From: Parachlamydiales bacterium | GTDB lineage: Bacteria > Chlamydiota > Chlamydiia > Chlamydiales > Parachlamydiaceae | DNA length: 36,090 nucleotides | Direction of reading: 5' to 3' | Assembly (NCBI GenBank): GCA_020051075.1 | Contig: JAGVJP010000081.1 | Location: 1-36,090 of the forward strand | Shown: piece after piece, positions 7,481 to 15,208 of the stretch | How the letters are laid out: the number at the start of each line of letters is the position of its first letter | How positions within the stretch are numbered: the first letter of the stretch is position 1 | The notes under the pieces: model-generated | Databases searched by the model: none | The model's input: the letters and a program-made list of their open reading frames with translations, nothing else | Told to the model about the DNA's origin: nothing | Made by a program: the position numbers and the translations under genes

Positions 7481-8410
7481 TTACATATTGCGGAGAACAT
7501 AGAGTGACCAGGTCGTTTGAAACTGGTCGTTATTGGTCCGGCAATAATCATAGAATTCTTTCAAAAACTGCAAGCGGTCTATCTGGTAGCTCGCGGACCA
7601 TCTGCTATTCGCTAATTCCATATTCCTGCCACCAATATACCATTGCCGTTTCATGATGTCGTCAAAGGTCACCTTTTTGGCATTTTTCATCATATCATAC
7701 ATCGTCATAAGAGTCGTTGTTCTTCCTATGCCTGCAGAACAATGAAAATGCAGCCAAGTATCGTGCGGGAGTTGTTGCACAAATTCGATAAAGCGATCGA
7801 CAAGGTGGTAAGCAGGGGTAATATGATCAGTTAGAGGAATGCGAAAGTAGTCGATGTCATGTTCTTGAACTAATCGTTCTTCGGTAGAGGCGTGGTGTAT
7901 TGTAAAGGGGATGCTGACGGTTTCATAATCTTCATGCTCTTGAATCCCTTTATTGATGATTTTATTTAAAACAACGTTCTTTTTTTGGAGCGACTGCTCG
8001 AGCAAGCTCTTTTCCTCTTGTTTGATTTTGCCTAATCTTTTCCCAACATTGGCCCAATCGCGCATCCCATACCAGGACACAGCTGTTCCATTAAAGAAAC
8101 CATGACTTTCCTGGCGTAAATCGACGACGATGACGCGATGGTTTCGTGGAAGAGAGTTAATGATTTTCTTCAGTGAATTTTTGGAAAATTGACCGCTTCC
8201 AGAAATTTTAAGAGAATCCAGTCCTTCCCGTGTGGGGAGATTAGGTCCTGTGATCTTATAGGGATCTTGAACAGTCCTAAAATTGCGTGGAAGGACATAA
8301 TCATCTTTCATGTTGATGACTAAAATAGGTTCCATCTGGGCACTCACCGTTGACATCCAGAAGGATGCTATGATAAATAATATTTGTAGAAAGTTTTTAA
8401 ACATCTTCAT
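7481..8410 (-). CDS. secreted PTP-like phytase / inositol polyphosphate phosphatase
   Basis: A cysteine-phosphatase-fold enzyme of the PTP-like phytase group (type member Selenomonas PhyA). Seen, numbering from the ATG at 8410 (309 residues): a hydrophobic signal peptide to about residue 24; REGLDSLKISGSGQFS (62-76); VDLRQESHGFFNG (96-108) followed by AVSWYGMRDWAN, a combination characteristic of this group; general-acid loop PLTDHITP (Asp195); and the P-loop HCSAGIGRT (Cys224, Arg230). It is expected to remove phosphates stepwise from myo-inositol polyphosphates. The first in-frame start is a TTG at 8425; ATGs at 8410 and 8404 are more likely, the latter with GGGATGAAG before it. It follows prfC in the same direction by about 22 nt and may be co-transcribed. 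Bacterial relatives include host-acting effectors, so action on host InsP6 is a reasonable guess. Confidence 0.9.
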   Translation of the reverse strand: MKMFKNFLQILFIIASFWMSTVSAQMEPILVINMKDDYVLPRNFRTVQDPYKITGPNLPTREGLDSLKISGSGQFSKNSLKKIINSLPRNHRVIVVDLRQESHGFFNGTAVSWYGMRDWANVGKRLGKIKQEEKSLLEQSLQKKNVVLNKIINKGIQEHEDYETVSIPFTIHHASTEERLVQEHDIDYFRIPLTDHITPAYHLVDRFIEFVQQLPHDTWLHFHCSAGIGRTTTLMTMYDMMKNAKKVTFDDIMKRQWYIGGRNMELANSRWSASYQIDRLQFLKEFYDYCRTNNDQFQTTWSLYVLRNM

Positions 8411-8432
8411 CCCATTTTTTATCAATATTTTT

Positions 8433-10037
8433 TTAAGATAACATGTCTACAAGCTGATGCTCGGGGTTTTGCTTCATCGCATATTGCTTATCCCAAACTT
8501 CAGTGAACAGGACAATAGGTCTCTCAAAACGATCCTGGACTATTAATGAGGTTGTTGTCTTTTTAAATGTCTCAAGCTCTCCCAATAACCATCCACTGCA
8601 ACTGTAAGGGAGTGGCGTTAAAATTGTCTCTACTCCATATTCATCCTTTAAGCGGTATTGCATCACTTCGAATTGGAGCTGTCCAACGGCAGCAAAAATC
8701 GCTTCGCCGCTCGAATCATAGGATTTTAATAGCTGAATCGCTCCCTCATCGGATAACTGAAAGATTCCTTTATCAAAAGATTTCCGTTTGCCGACATCTT
8801 TGGGTTGCAAACGTGCAAAAATTTCAGGTTGAAACTGGGGTAGCGGCTTAAAGTTAAAACCGCCTGTCATTGATATCGTATCGCCGATGGCAAAGACGCC
8901 GGGGTTGATGACGCCGATGATATCTCCTGCATAGCCGACGTCGAGGGTCGTTCTTTCTCCTGCCACCATACCATGAGGACGCGATAGCCTGACCTCTTTC
9001 CCTAATCGGTGATGTTTAACCACGAGGTCACGTTCAAAGCGGCCTGAGCATATGCGTAGGAATGCCATGCTGTCGCGATGCCGTTTGTCCATATTGGCCT
9101 GTAGTTTGAAGACATAAGCGCTGAATGGGGTGTCGATAGGGTCGATCAGGATTTCTTCTCCTTTCAGCGTATCTGCTAGGCGTGCGTGAGGGGAGGGGGC
9201 AAATTCGATGAAGGCATCAAAGAAAGGTTCAATCCCATAGTTGGTCAAAGCTGATCCAAAAAAAACTGGAGTGATGTCACCGGTAAGGAATTTCTCAACA
9301 GAGAAAGGATTTCCTGCAGTTTCGAGGAGTTCGAGTTCTTGTAAGAGCTCTGTATAGAGAGTCATTCCGATCCGCTCTTTGGCTTCATTGCTATGTAGAG
9401 GGAATCTTTCGATGCCGGCTTTGGTCGCTCCGCCGGCAGAAGTTTTACTAAAGAACAAACACATGTTTGATAAGCGGTCCACAACACCAATAAATTCTTT
9501 GCCTGTCCCAATTGGCCAATTGATCGCTGAAGAGTGAATTTGGAGAACCTCTTCAACTTCGTTCATAAGGTCGAGGGGATCTCTGCCAGGCATATCCATC
9601 TTATTGATGAACGTCAGCACGGGGATTTTGCGGAGGCGGCACACTTCGAATAGCTTTCGTGTTTGCTTCTCAACGCCTTTTCCGGAATCGATGACCATAA
9701 TCGCGGAGTCAGCAGCTGTCAGGGTGCGATAGGTGTCTTCAGAGAAGTCTTCATGGCCAGGGGTGTCAAGGACGTTGACGAGAAAATCTTTGTAAGGGAA
9801 CTGCATGGCAGAGGCGGTAATGGAGATTCCACGCTCTTGCTCCATTGACATCCAGTCTGAAGCGGCAGCTTTTCTGCCTTTCCGTCCTCTAACCATGCCA
9901 GCAGTATGGAGCATGCCTGAGTATAGGAGTAATTTTTCAGTTAAAGTGGTTTTACCTGCATCAGGGTGGCTGATGATCGCAAATGTTCGCCTCTTATCGC
10001 ACTCGTCTTTAAGGGTCAAACGGTCTTGCATGTTCAT
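8433..10037 (-). CDS. prfC: peptide chain release factor 3
   Basis: RF3, the translational GTPase that recycles RF1/RF2 from the ribosome after peptide release. It has 534 residues, the usual length. G-domain motifs: SHPDAGKTTL (23-32), effector/switch I region QERGISITAS (67-76), DTPGHEDF (91-98) and NKMD (145-148). A domain-II beta-barrel and the RF3-specific C-terminal domain follow (YDSSGEAIFAAVGQLQFEV region). The prokaryotic-RF3 switch I wording QERGISIT distinguishes it from EF-G. An ATG two codons downstream (10031) is an alternative start. It is probably the first gene of a two-gene unit with the phytase. Upstream (10038-10239) is AT-rich with TATAAT-like sequence on the minus strand near 10071 but no clear -35. 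Confidence 0.95.
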   Translation of the reverse strand: MNMQDRLTLKDECDKRRTFAIISHPDAGKTTLTEKLLLYSGMLHTAGMVRGRKGRKAAASDWMSMEQERGISITASAMQFPYKDFLVNVLDTPGHEDFSEDTYRTLTAADSAIMVIDSGKGVEKQTRKLFEVCRLRKIPVLTFINKMDMPGRDPLDLMNEVEEVLQIHSSAINWPIGTGKEFIGVVDRLSNMCLFFSKTSAGGATKAGIERFPLHSNEAKERIGMTLYTELLQELELLETAGNPFSVEKFLTGDITPVFFGSALTNYGIEPFFDAFIEFAPSPHARLADTLKGEEILIDPIDTPFSAYVFKLQANMDKRHRDSMAFLRICSGRFERDLVVKHHRLGKEVRLSRPHGMVAGERTTLDVGYAGDIIGVINPGVFAIGDTISMTGGFNFKPLPQFQPEIFARLQPKDVGKRKSFDKGIFQLSDEGAIQLLKSYDSSGEAIFAAVGQLQFEVMQYRLKDEYGVETILTPLPYSCSGWLLGELETFKKTTTSLIVQDRFERPIVLFTEVWDKQYAMKQNPEHQLVDMLS

Positions 10038-10075
10038 TTTTGTGGACTCTCTTATGATCTAAAAAAAACATTATA

Positions 10076-10093
10076 ATTTTACAACAATATAAT
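10076..10093 (+). repeat. 18-bp sequence repeated in inverted orientation at 11342-11359
   Basis: ATTTTACAACAATATAAT here is the exact reverse complement of 11342-11359. The two copies flank the coiled-coil gene (10240-11283). No transposase lies between them, so they may be shared upstream control elements rather than element ends. Confidence 0.6.
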
Positions 10094-10239
10094 CGCATTA
10101 AATATATGTTAAGAAAGTATAAAAAAAATCGTTCTCCAGGTTGGATAATTTATTACATATACAAATATGAATTCTAGTTATTCGAAAAAATCAGAGGTAT
10201 ATAGAAAATATTGTGAAATACTGATCATTTTTGAGATAA

Positions 10240-11283
10240 TCATTTAAAGGTGTTGTGAAACTGTTTTAGCTCTTTATTGGCTGCCCTAAAAAATTCTGCG
10301 GCGCGATATTTCTCACTATTGGAAAAATTCTGAATATAAAATTCATTTAATTTTTTTGACAGATCCTTTGCCTCTGAGACATAAGTTCTTTTAGGGTTTC
10401 TTGAGATGAAAGTCTGAAACTGTTGAATCTCGGCAAACATATGCCTGAGGCGGGCTAATTCAGAATTCCTTAAATAGCTCTTCTCCGATCTCTCAGGATC
10501 AAGTGAATCCTTCGCGAGTTTATGATATTTCCATTTAATGATCTCTTTGAGGGATTCACACATGACAGTTGTTCTTTCGATCACAGCGGGCGATTTATCC
10601 CGAATTCTTGGGAGTTTTTTTAAGGTTGGCATCCTGCTTGGGAATTCTTTTTTCGCGAGGACATCTGTATCACTTGAAGTCTCTGTCAACTGCCGATGAA
10701 TGTTTTCCTCATCGAATTGTCGTTTGCCTCCGTATGAATAAGGTTCACGGTGTGTCTGCTCTTCTATGGCTTCTATCTGACTTTCCATCTGAGAGACACG
10801 CGAATAAAATGTAGATGAAGGGATACCTCTAGCAACCTCGTTAGCGACCTTGGAGATGCGTCCTTTCGTTGTTTCAAGATCAACTTGTTGCATGAATTCG
10901 GAATACCATTTGAGTTTTTTTTGTGCATCTTTGTAAAGATGTTTTAATTTGCCTTCTAGATCACTATTTTCTTTAACACTTTCTTTGAATAGTTCTTTCG
11001 TGCTTTCTCTGGTAATAAAAATATCATTGATAATTAATCGATAATTAAGGGTGTCTTCAGTACGATGACTCCAATCACGGTTCTCCATTCTTTCTTTTTT
11101 TTCGTGAACTTCTGTCATGGCAGTTTTGGCATGTTCTATCCTCTCTCCTAGTTCTTTAATTTTTCCTGGAAGGAATGTATGAGTTTCTTCTGCATCGTGA
11201 ATTTCTTTTTGAATCGCATCACTAAAATTAGTTAATGATTTTATTAAATCAATTTCACTATAGATAGGTTTAAAAGAAACCAT
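10240..11283 (-). CDS. hypothetical coiled-coil protein
   Basis: A 347-residue protein without a recognised family. It is charged and predominantly alpha-helical, with heptad-like stretches at about 35-70 (GKIKELGERIEHAKTAM...), 95-135 (STKELFKESVKENSDLEGKL...) and a helical C-terminal third containing RNPKRTYVSEAKDLSKKLNEF. There is no signal peptide, TM segment, Cys cluster or catalytic motif. A good ribosome-binding site (AGAGGTGATTT) precedes the ATG at 11283. It stands alone between prfC and uup with AT-rich flanks and an inverted 18-bp repeat on both sides (10076-10093, 11342-11359). It is likely a lineage-specific structural or secreted protein; no function is claimed. Confidence 0.75.
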   Translation of the reverse strand: MVSFKPIYSEIDLIKSLTNFSDAIQKEIHDAEETHTFLPGKIKELGERIEHAKTAMTEVHEKKERMENRDWSHRTEDTLNYRLIINDIFITRESTKELFKESVKENSDLEGKLKHLYKDAQKKLKWYSEFMQQVDLETTKGRISKVANEVARGIPSSTFYSRVSQMESQIEAIEEQTHREPYSYGGKRQFDEENIHRQLTETSSDTDVLAKKEFPSRMPTLKKLPRIRDKSPAVIERTTVMCESLKEIIKWKYHKLAKDSLDPERSEKSYLRNSELARLRHMFAEIQQFQTFISRNPKRTYVSEAKDLSKKLNEFYIQNFSNSEKYRAAEFFRAANKELKQFHNTFK

Positions 11284-11341
11284 AAATCACCTCTTTCTTT
11301 ATAGCAAACAAGCAACTATTTTCATTATAATTAAAATATTA

Positions 11342-11359
11342 ATTATATTGTTGTAAAAT
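11342..11359 (-). repeat. 18-bp sequence, inverted copy of 10076-10093
   Basis: ATTATATTGTTGTAAAAT on the plus strand is the exact reverse complement of the copy at 10076-10093. It lies about 60 nt upstream of the coiled-coil gene's start codon. Confidence 0.6.
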
Positions 11360-11423
11360 CTGATAGTTGCGAGATTATTATGAGAGAAGTTTGACTGGAC
11401 AAGACGGAACTGGGCAACTTTTT

Positions 11424-11570
11424 AAGGGACAAGGGACCAAAAGGACCAAAGGGACCTAAAAAGGGACGTAAGGGATAAAATTTTTTGTAAAAATTTGGTT
11501 ATTAAACGTTTGTGAAAGAAAAAAAAGTCCTTTTGGTCCCTTTTTAGGTCCTTTTGATCCCTTGTCCCTT
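11424..11570. repeat. imperfect inverted repeat built of GGGAC words
   Basis: The left part (11424-11467) contains AAGGGACAAGGGACCAAAAG. The right part (11527-11570) contains its near reverse complement. GGACCTAAAAAGGGAC (11452-11467) also pairs perfectly with GTCCCTTTTTAGGTCC on the right. AGGGAC and GGACC words recur every 8-10 nt, so several alternative hairpins are possible. It follows the uup stop (11595) and may act as a 3' structure. A shorter AAGGGACAAGGGA string recurs at 18296-18308. Confidence 0.75.
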
Positions 11571-11594
11571 TCTTCGTGTTCTTTCGTTCTTTCG

Positions 11595-13412
11595 CTACTG
11601 CTTCATTTCGAGTTCTTGCCACCGCTCATAGAGAGTATTGAGGGTTTGGTGAAGCACATCGAGTTCGTGACAGGTAGCTTGGAGCTCAGCGCCTTGAGAG
11701 GCAAAAACGGGATCATCGATTTTCTTTTGCAGCTTTTCGATTTCGCTTTCGAGAGCAGAGATTTTTCCTTCTATCTGTTCCCACTCCCGTTTTTCTCCAA
11801 AGGACATCTTTTTAGAGCGGCTTTCAACGCGCTGAGGCGCTTGCGCTTCCTTCTTCTCGACTTTTTCTTTGGCTCGCGTCCGTTCCTGCTTTTGTTGCTC
11901 TTCTTGAAAGGCTTCCCATTGCAGATAGTCGGCAAATAGGGTGTCGTCACAGCCAGTTCCTAATCCTATGATGACGTTGCAGATTTGATCTAGCATGTAG
12001 CGATCGTGTGAGATCAGGACGATAGCCCCAGGGAACTCTTGCAGACTATTTTCTAAGATCTCTAATGTTGGGATGTCGAGGTCATTTGTCGGTTCGTCGA
12101 GCAGCAAGATATCTGCGGGCTGGAGCATGAGACGTGCGATATGGACCCGGGCCTTTTCTCCTCCAGAGAGCTGGCTGAAGGGAAGATCTAAGCGGTCGGG
12201 AGAGAATAGAAAACGACGGCACCACGAGTTGACGTGGATCGACTGTCCCCGATAATAGACGGTGTCCCCTTCCGGAGCAAGAGCTCGCCGCAGCGAAGTC
12301 TGCGGGTCGAGCTGCGCCCGATGCTGATCAAAGTAGACGATTTTCACTCCGTCGGCGATTTTGATCGTCCCTTTGTCGGGTTGGATTTCCCCAGTCAGCA
12401 GTCGGAGAAATGTCGTTTTTCCACTGCCATTTAAACCGACGATACCTAATCGCATTCCAGGATATAGTGTAAGAGTGATGCCCGCAAAAAGCGAACGTCC
12501 TCCTAACGATTTCGTCACATTCGTTGCAGCGAGCAGTTTCTGTGATTCCCGCTTCGATGAGGAGAAATCAATTTTCGCTGTTTGAGTCAGGTTGCGCCCT
12601 TTCAACTCAGAGAGTTCGTCGATCAGGCGGTGCGCCTCTTGGATGCGTGAAACAGATTTTGTTGTTCGAGCTTTAGGATTTTGCTTGAGCCACTCGATCT
12701 CTCGCCGGACTTTTGAAGAGAGTGATTTTTCCTGCTGCATCTGTCCGCTGAGGAAGTCATCCCGCTTTTCCAGGAAGGTTGAATAGGAGCCCTCAGCTGA
12801 AAATAACCCTTTAGGATAGCTTCGATTGATCTCCATCATCCGAGTGGTGATGTGCTCTAAGAAGTAGCGGTCATGGCTGATGACGATATAGGCAAAAGGG
12901 GCTGTTTGAAGAAACTTCTCCAGCCATTTCACCCCTTCCAGATCGAGATGGTTGGTTGGTTCATCTAAGAGGAGAATATCTGGAGCACGGATCAGCTCAG
13001 CGGCAATGGCTAATCTTTTCTGCCACCCCCCAGAAAGTGATGAAGCTAGCTCTTCCTCGTTGGCGAAGCCGAAGTTGCTCAAGGTGATGGCAATCTGCAC
13101 CTCTTTCTCTTGTTGATCGAGATGGGAATCAGTCCCGAGTGCATTCAGAAGGACTTCGTTGAGTGTCTGGGCGGGAAATAAAGTCTCTTGAGGAACGTAG
13201 CCGACACGGACAGATTTGGTCCGGGAGACAACCCCTTCGTCAGGAGTGTCACTCCCTGATAATATCTTGAGGAGGGTGGATTTGCCAGCACCATTAGGGC
13301 CGATCAGTCCAATTTTATCCCCTTTACAAATTCCAAAAGAGAGCCCGCGGAAGAGAGATCTTCCGCCATAAGACTTACCGATGGTTTGGCAACTGAGCAA
13401 TAAATTCATCAT
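11595..13412 (-). CDS. uup: ABC-F family ATPase, Uup-like
   Basis: A 605-residue soluble protein with two ATP-binding-cassette domains and no membrane segments, i.e. an ABC-F ribosome-associated ATPase. Domain 1: Walker A GPNGAGKST (38-46), signature LSGGW (126-130), Walker B ILLLDEPTNHLD (146-157). Linker 205-290 holds the charged P-site-tRNA-interaction arm. Domain 2: GLNGSGKTT (326-334), LSGGE (415-419), LLLDEPTNDLD (436-446). The C-terminal 100 residues (505-605) form a basic then coiled-coil extension, the feature that points to Uup over other ABC-F subtypes. The start codon ATGATG directly follows the lysS stop with no gap, so translational coupling is likely. The general family role is resolution of ribosome stalling; in E. 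coli Uup affects precise transposon excision. Confidence 0.88.
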   Translation of the reverse strand: MMNLLLSCQTIGKSYGGRSLFRGLSFGICKGDKIGLIGPNGAGKSTLLKILSGSDTPDEGVVSRTKSVRVGYVPQETLFPAQTLNEVLLNALGTDSHLDQQEKEVQIAITLSNFGFANEEELASSLSGGWQKRLAIAAELIRAPDILLLDEPTNHLDLEGVKWLEKFLQTAPFAYIVISHDRYFLEHITTRMMEINRSYPKGLFSAEGSYSTFLEKRDDFLSGQMQQEKSLSSKVRREIEWLKQNPKARTTKSVSRIQEAHRLIDELSELKGRNLTQTAKIDFSSSKRESQKLLAATNVTKSLGGRSLFAGITLTLYPGMRLGIVGLNGSGKTTFLRLLTGEIQPDKGTIKIADGVKIVYFDQHRAQLDPQTSLRRALAPEGDTVYYRGQSIHVNSWCRRFLFSPDRLDLPFSQLSGGEKARVHIARLMLQPADILLLDEPTNDLDIPTLEILENSLQEFPGAIVLISHDRYMLDQICNVIIGLGTGCDDTLFADYLQWEAFQEEQQKQERTRAKEKVEKKEAQAPQRVESRSKKMSFGEKREWEQIEGKISALESEIEKLQKKIDDPVFASQGAELQATCHELDVLHQTLNTLYERWQELEMKQ

Positions 13413-14993
13413 TTAGACCGGTTTCATCCATGGGAAATAGAGCACATCCCGAATTGAGTGGGAATTTGTCAAAATCATGATCAGCCGATCGATGCCGATG
13501 CCGATACCTCCTGTGGGAGGCATTCCTTGGCAGATCGCTTCGATGAATTCTTCATCCAAGGGGCTGGCCTCTTCGTCGCCTGCATCGCGCCGGTCTGCCT
13601 GCTTCTCCAGCAGTTGACGCTGCATGACAGGGTCATTGAGTTCGCTATAAGCATTGCACATCTCTTTGGAGAGGATGAAGCTCTCGAAGCGTTCAACAAG
13701 CCCTTGCTTTCTGAGGATAGGGTCTCGATGCGGTTTGCATAATGGCGTCGTCTCTATCGGATGGTCGTAGATATGGTGTGGCTGAATGAGGTGAGGTTCA
13801 ACAACGACTTCGAAGAGTGCTGCGATGAGGAGCCCGCGGCTTAATCCATTGAGTTTTTTCAAATCACAATGACCGCTTTCTCTGAGCTTTGCCCTGATGT
13901 CGTCATCGGTGAGGCTGTCTGGGTCGATGTCGCCATAGACTTTGATGCTCTCCATCATCGTCATCCGCTTCCAAGGAGCTTTCATGTCTATCATAATCGG
14001 CTCTTCACCTTCTTGCGGCGTATAAGGGACGACTGTTGTACCATATAAATCAAGAGCGAGCCGTTCAAACAACTGTTCGACAAAGACCATCATGTCTTTA
14101 TAATCCCAGTAGGCAGCATAGGCTTCCAGAAGAGTAAATTCGGGATTATGCGTTCGGTCGATCCCTTCATTGCGGAAGACTCGTCCCATCTCATAGATCC
14201 GGTTCATTCCGCCGACAATCAGTTTTTTGAGGGGGATTTCGAGCGAGATCCGGAGAAACATCTCTTGTTCCAACGCATGCAGCTCCGTTTTGAATGGACG
14301 TGCTTCAGCCCCACCATAGATCGATTGAAGGATCGGCGTCTCCACCTCGAGAAACTGGTGCTCTTTAAAGTAGTCCCGGATTTGGTGGAGGATATGCGTC
14401 CGTTTCCTGAAAAGGTCTCCCACTTCCGGGCGTGAAATGAGGTCGAGCCATCGCTTGCGGTAGCGGAGTTCTTTGTCGGCAAGGCCTGAATGCTTATCAG
14501 CAAGGGGGAGCAGTGTTTTGCTCAAGAGAGTGACTTCTTTAGCAAAGAGAGTCAGCTCGCCTTTATTTGTGTGAAAGAGATGCCCTTTGATCCCGATGAT
14601 ATCGCCTAGATCGATTTTTTTCTCAATGAACTTGTAAGGCGAATGTTCTGGTTCGCTGCTTTCCGGGTGGTAGCCATGCAGTGTTGTGGTGTCGCGGTTG
14701 AGCATGATTTGAATGCGTCCCGTGTCGTCTTGCACGTGGGCAAAAGCATTCTTTCCCATCGAGCGGAATAGGATCACGCGGCCGGCAATGGTCGCCTCCG
14801 GCGTTGTCCCCGCTGCTGCGTCGTCGCTATGGCCGATCGTCGCTTCACCATATTCCTGCTGCAATTCCTTCGCATGATGAGCAGGGACATATTTGGGAGG
14901 GTAAGGGTCGACATGAGCGCGGCGGATTTCGTCTAATTTGCGTGAGCGGTTCTGAAATTCTTCATGTTGGTGGTAGTCGGGAGTTTTTGTCAT
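13413..14993 (-). CDS. lysS: lysyl-tRNA synthetase, class II
   Basis: Charges tRNA-Lys. It has 526 residues, the class II LysRS length. The N-terminal OB-fold anticodon-binding domain (about 65-160) includes GRVILFRSMGKNAFAHVQDD. Class II motifs: motif 2 RVFRNEGIDRTHNPEFTLLE (271-290) and motif 3 GIGIGIDRL (496-504) near the C-terminus. The pairing of LysRS with uup downstream and a small membrane protein plus rimO upstream suggests one minus-strand transcript of translation-related genes. The start at 14993 follows an AAGGCC-type upstream sequence and gives the expected N-terminus. Confidence 0.96.
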   Translation of the reverse strand: MTKTPDYHQHEEFQNRSRKLDEIRRAHVDPYPPKYVPAHHAKELQQEYGEATIGHSDDAAAGTTPEATIAGRVILFRSMGKNAFAHVQDDTGRIQIMLNRDTTTLHGYHPESSEPEHSPYKFIEKKIDLGDIIGIKGHLFHTNKGELTLFAKEVTLLSKTLLPLADKHSGLADKELRYRKRWLDLISRPEVGDLFRKRTHILHQIRDYFKEHQFLEVETPILQSIYGGAEARPFKTELHALEQEMFLRISLEIPLKKLIVGGMNRIYEMGRVFRNEGIDRTHNPEFTLLEAYAAYWDYKDMMVFVEQLFERLALDLYGTTVVPYTPQEGEEPIMIDMKAPWKRMTMMESIKVYGDIDPDSLTDDDIRAKLRESGHCDLKKLNGLSRGLLIAALFEVVVEPHLIQPHHIYDHPIETTPLCKPHRDPILRKQGLVERFESFILSKEMCNAYSELNDPVMQRQLLEKQADRRDAGDEEASPLDEEFIEAICQGMPPTGGIGIGIDRLIMILTNSHSIRDVLYFPWMKPV

Positions 14994-15013
14994 TTTAAGG
15001 CCTTTAGGGGAGA

Positions 15014-15193
15014 TTAATCATAATTTTCAGCTTTGATTACAATAGGATTCGTATAGCCTGTCCTGCTGTATTCAAGCCGTGCATAAGCTTGTAATGTTGT
15101 CCAAACCAAGGCGATCATATACAAGAGCAAGGTTAAGACGAATAACTTAGTTTGTAGATGAGAATTTCTAAACGCTTTCAGCATTTGCCGCAT
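15014..15193 (-). CDS. 59-residue single-pass membrane protein
   Basis: A short gene filling the gap between rimO and lysS. It encodes MRQMLKAFRNSHLQTK followed by a hydrophobic helix (about residues 17-32, LFVLTLLLYMIALVW), then a polar tail ending in KAENYD. GGGGGTG lies 5 nt before the ATG, which is strong support for translation. The spacing is 15 nt after the rimO stop and 20 nt before the lysS start, all on the minus strand, so it looks like part of the same operon. The topology would be N-in with about 16 positively charged residues' worth of cytoplasmic segment and an outside tail of about 25 residues. No family is recognised. Confidence 0.65.
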   Translation of the reverse strand: MRQMLKAFRNSHLQTKLFVLTLLLYMIALVWTTLQAYARLEYSRTGYTNPIVIKAENYD

Positions 15194-15208
15194 ATCACCC
15201 CCGAATCT

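Noticed and set aside
10076..11359. Insertion sequence bounded by the 18-bp inverted repeats
   Set aside because: The enclosed protein shows no transposase motif and no target duplication was seen, so it is listed only as a repeat pair.
11422..11622. Lys/Arg-rich frame downstream of uup
   Set aside because: It is produced by the GGGAC-type inverted repeat and overlaps the end of uup.
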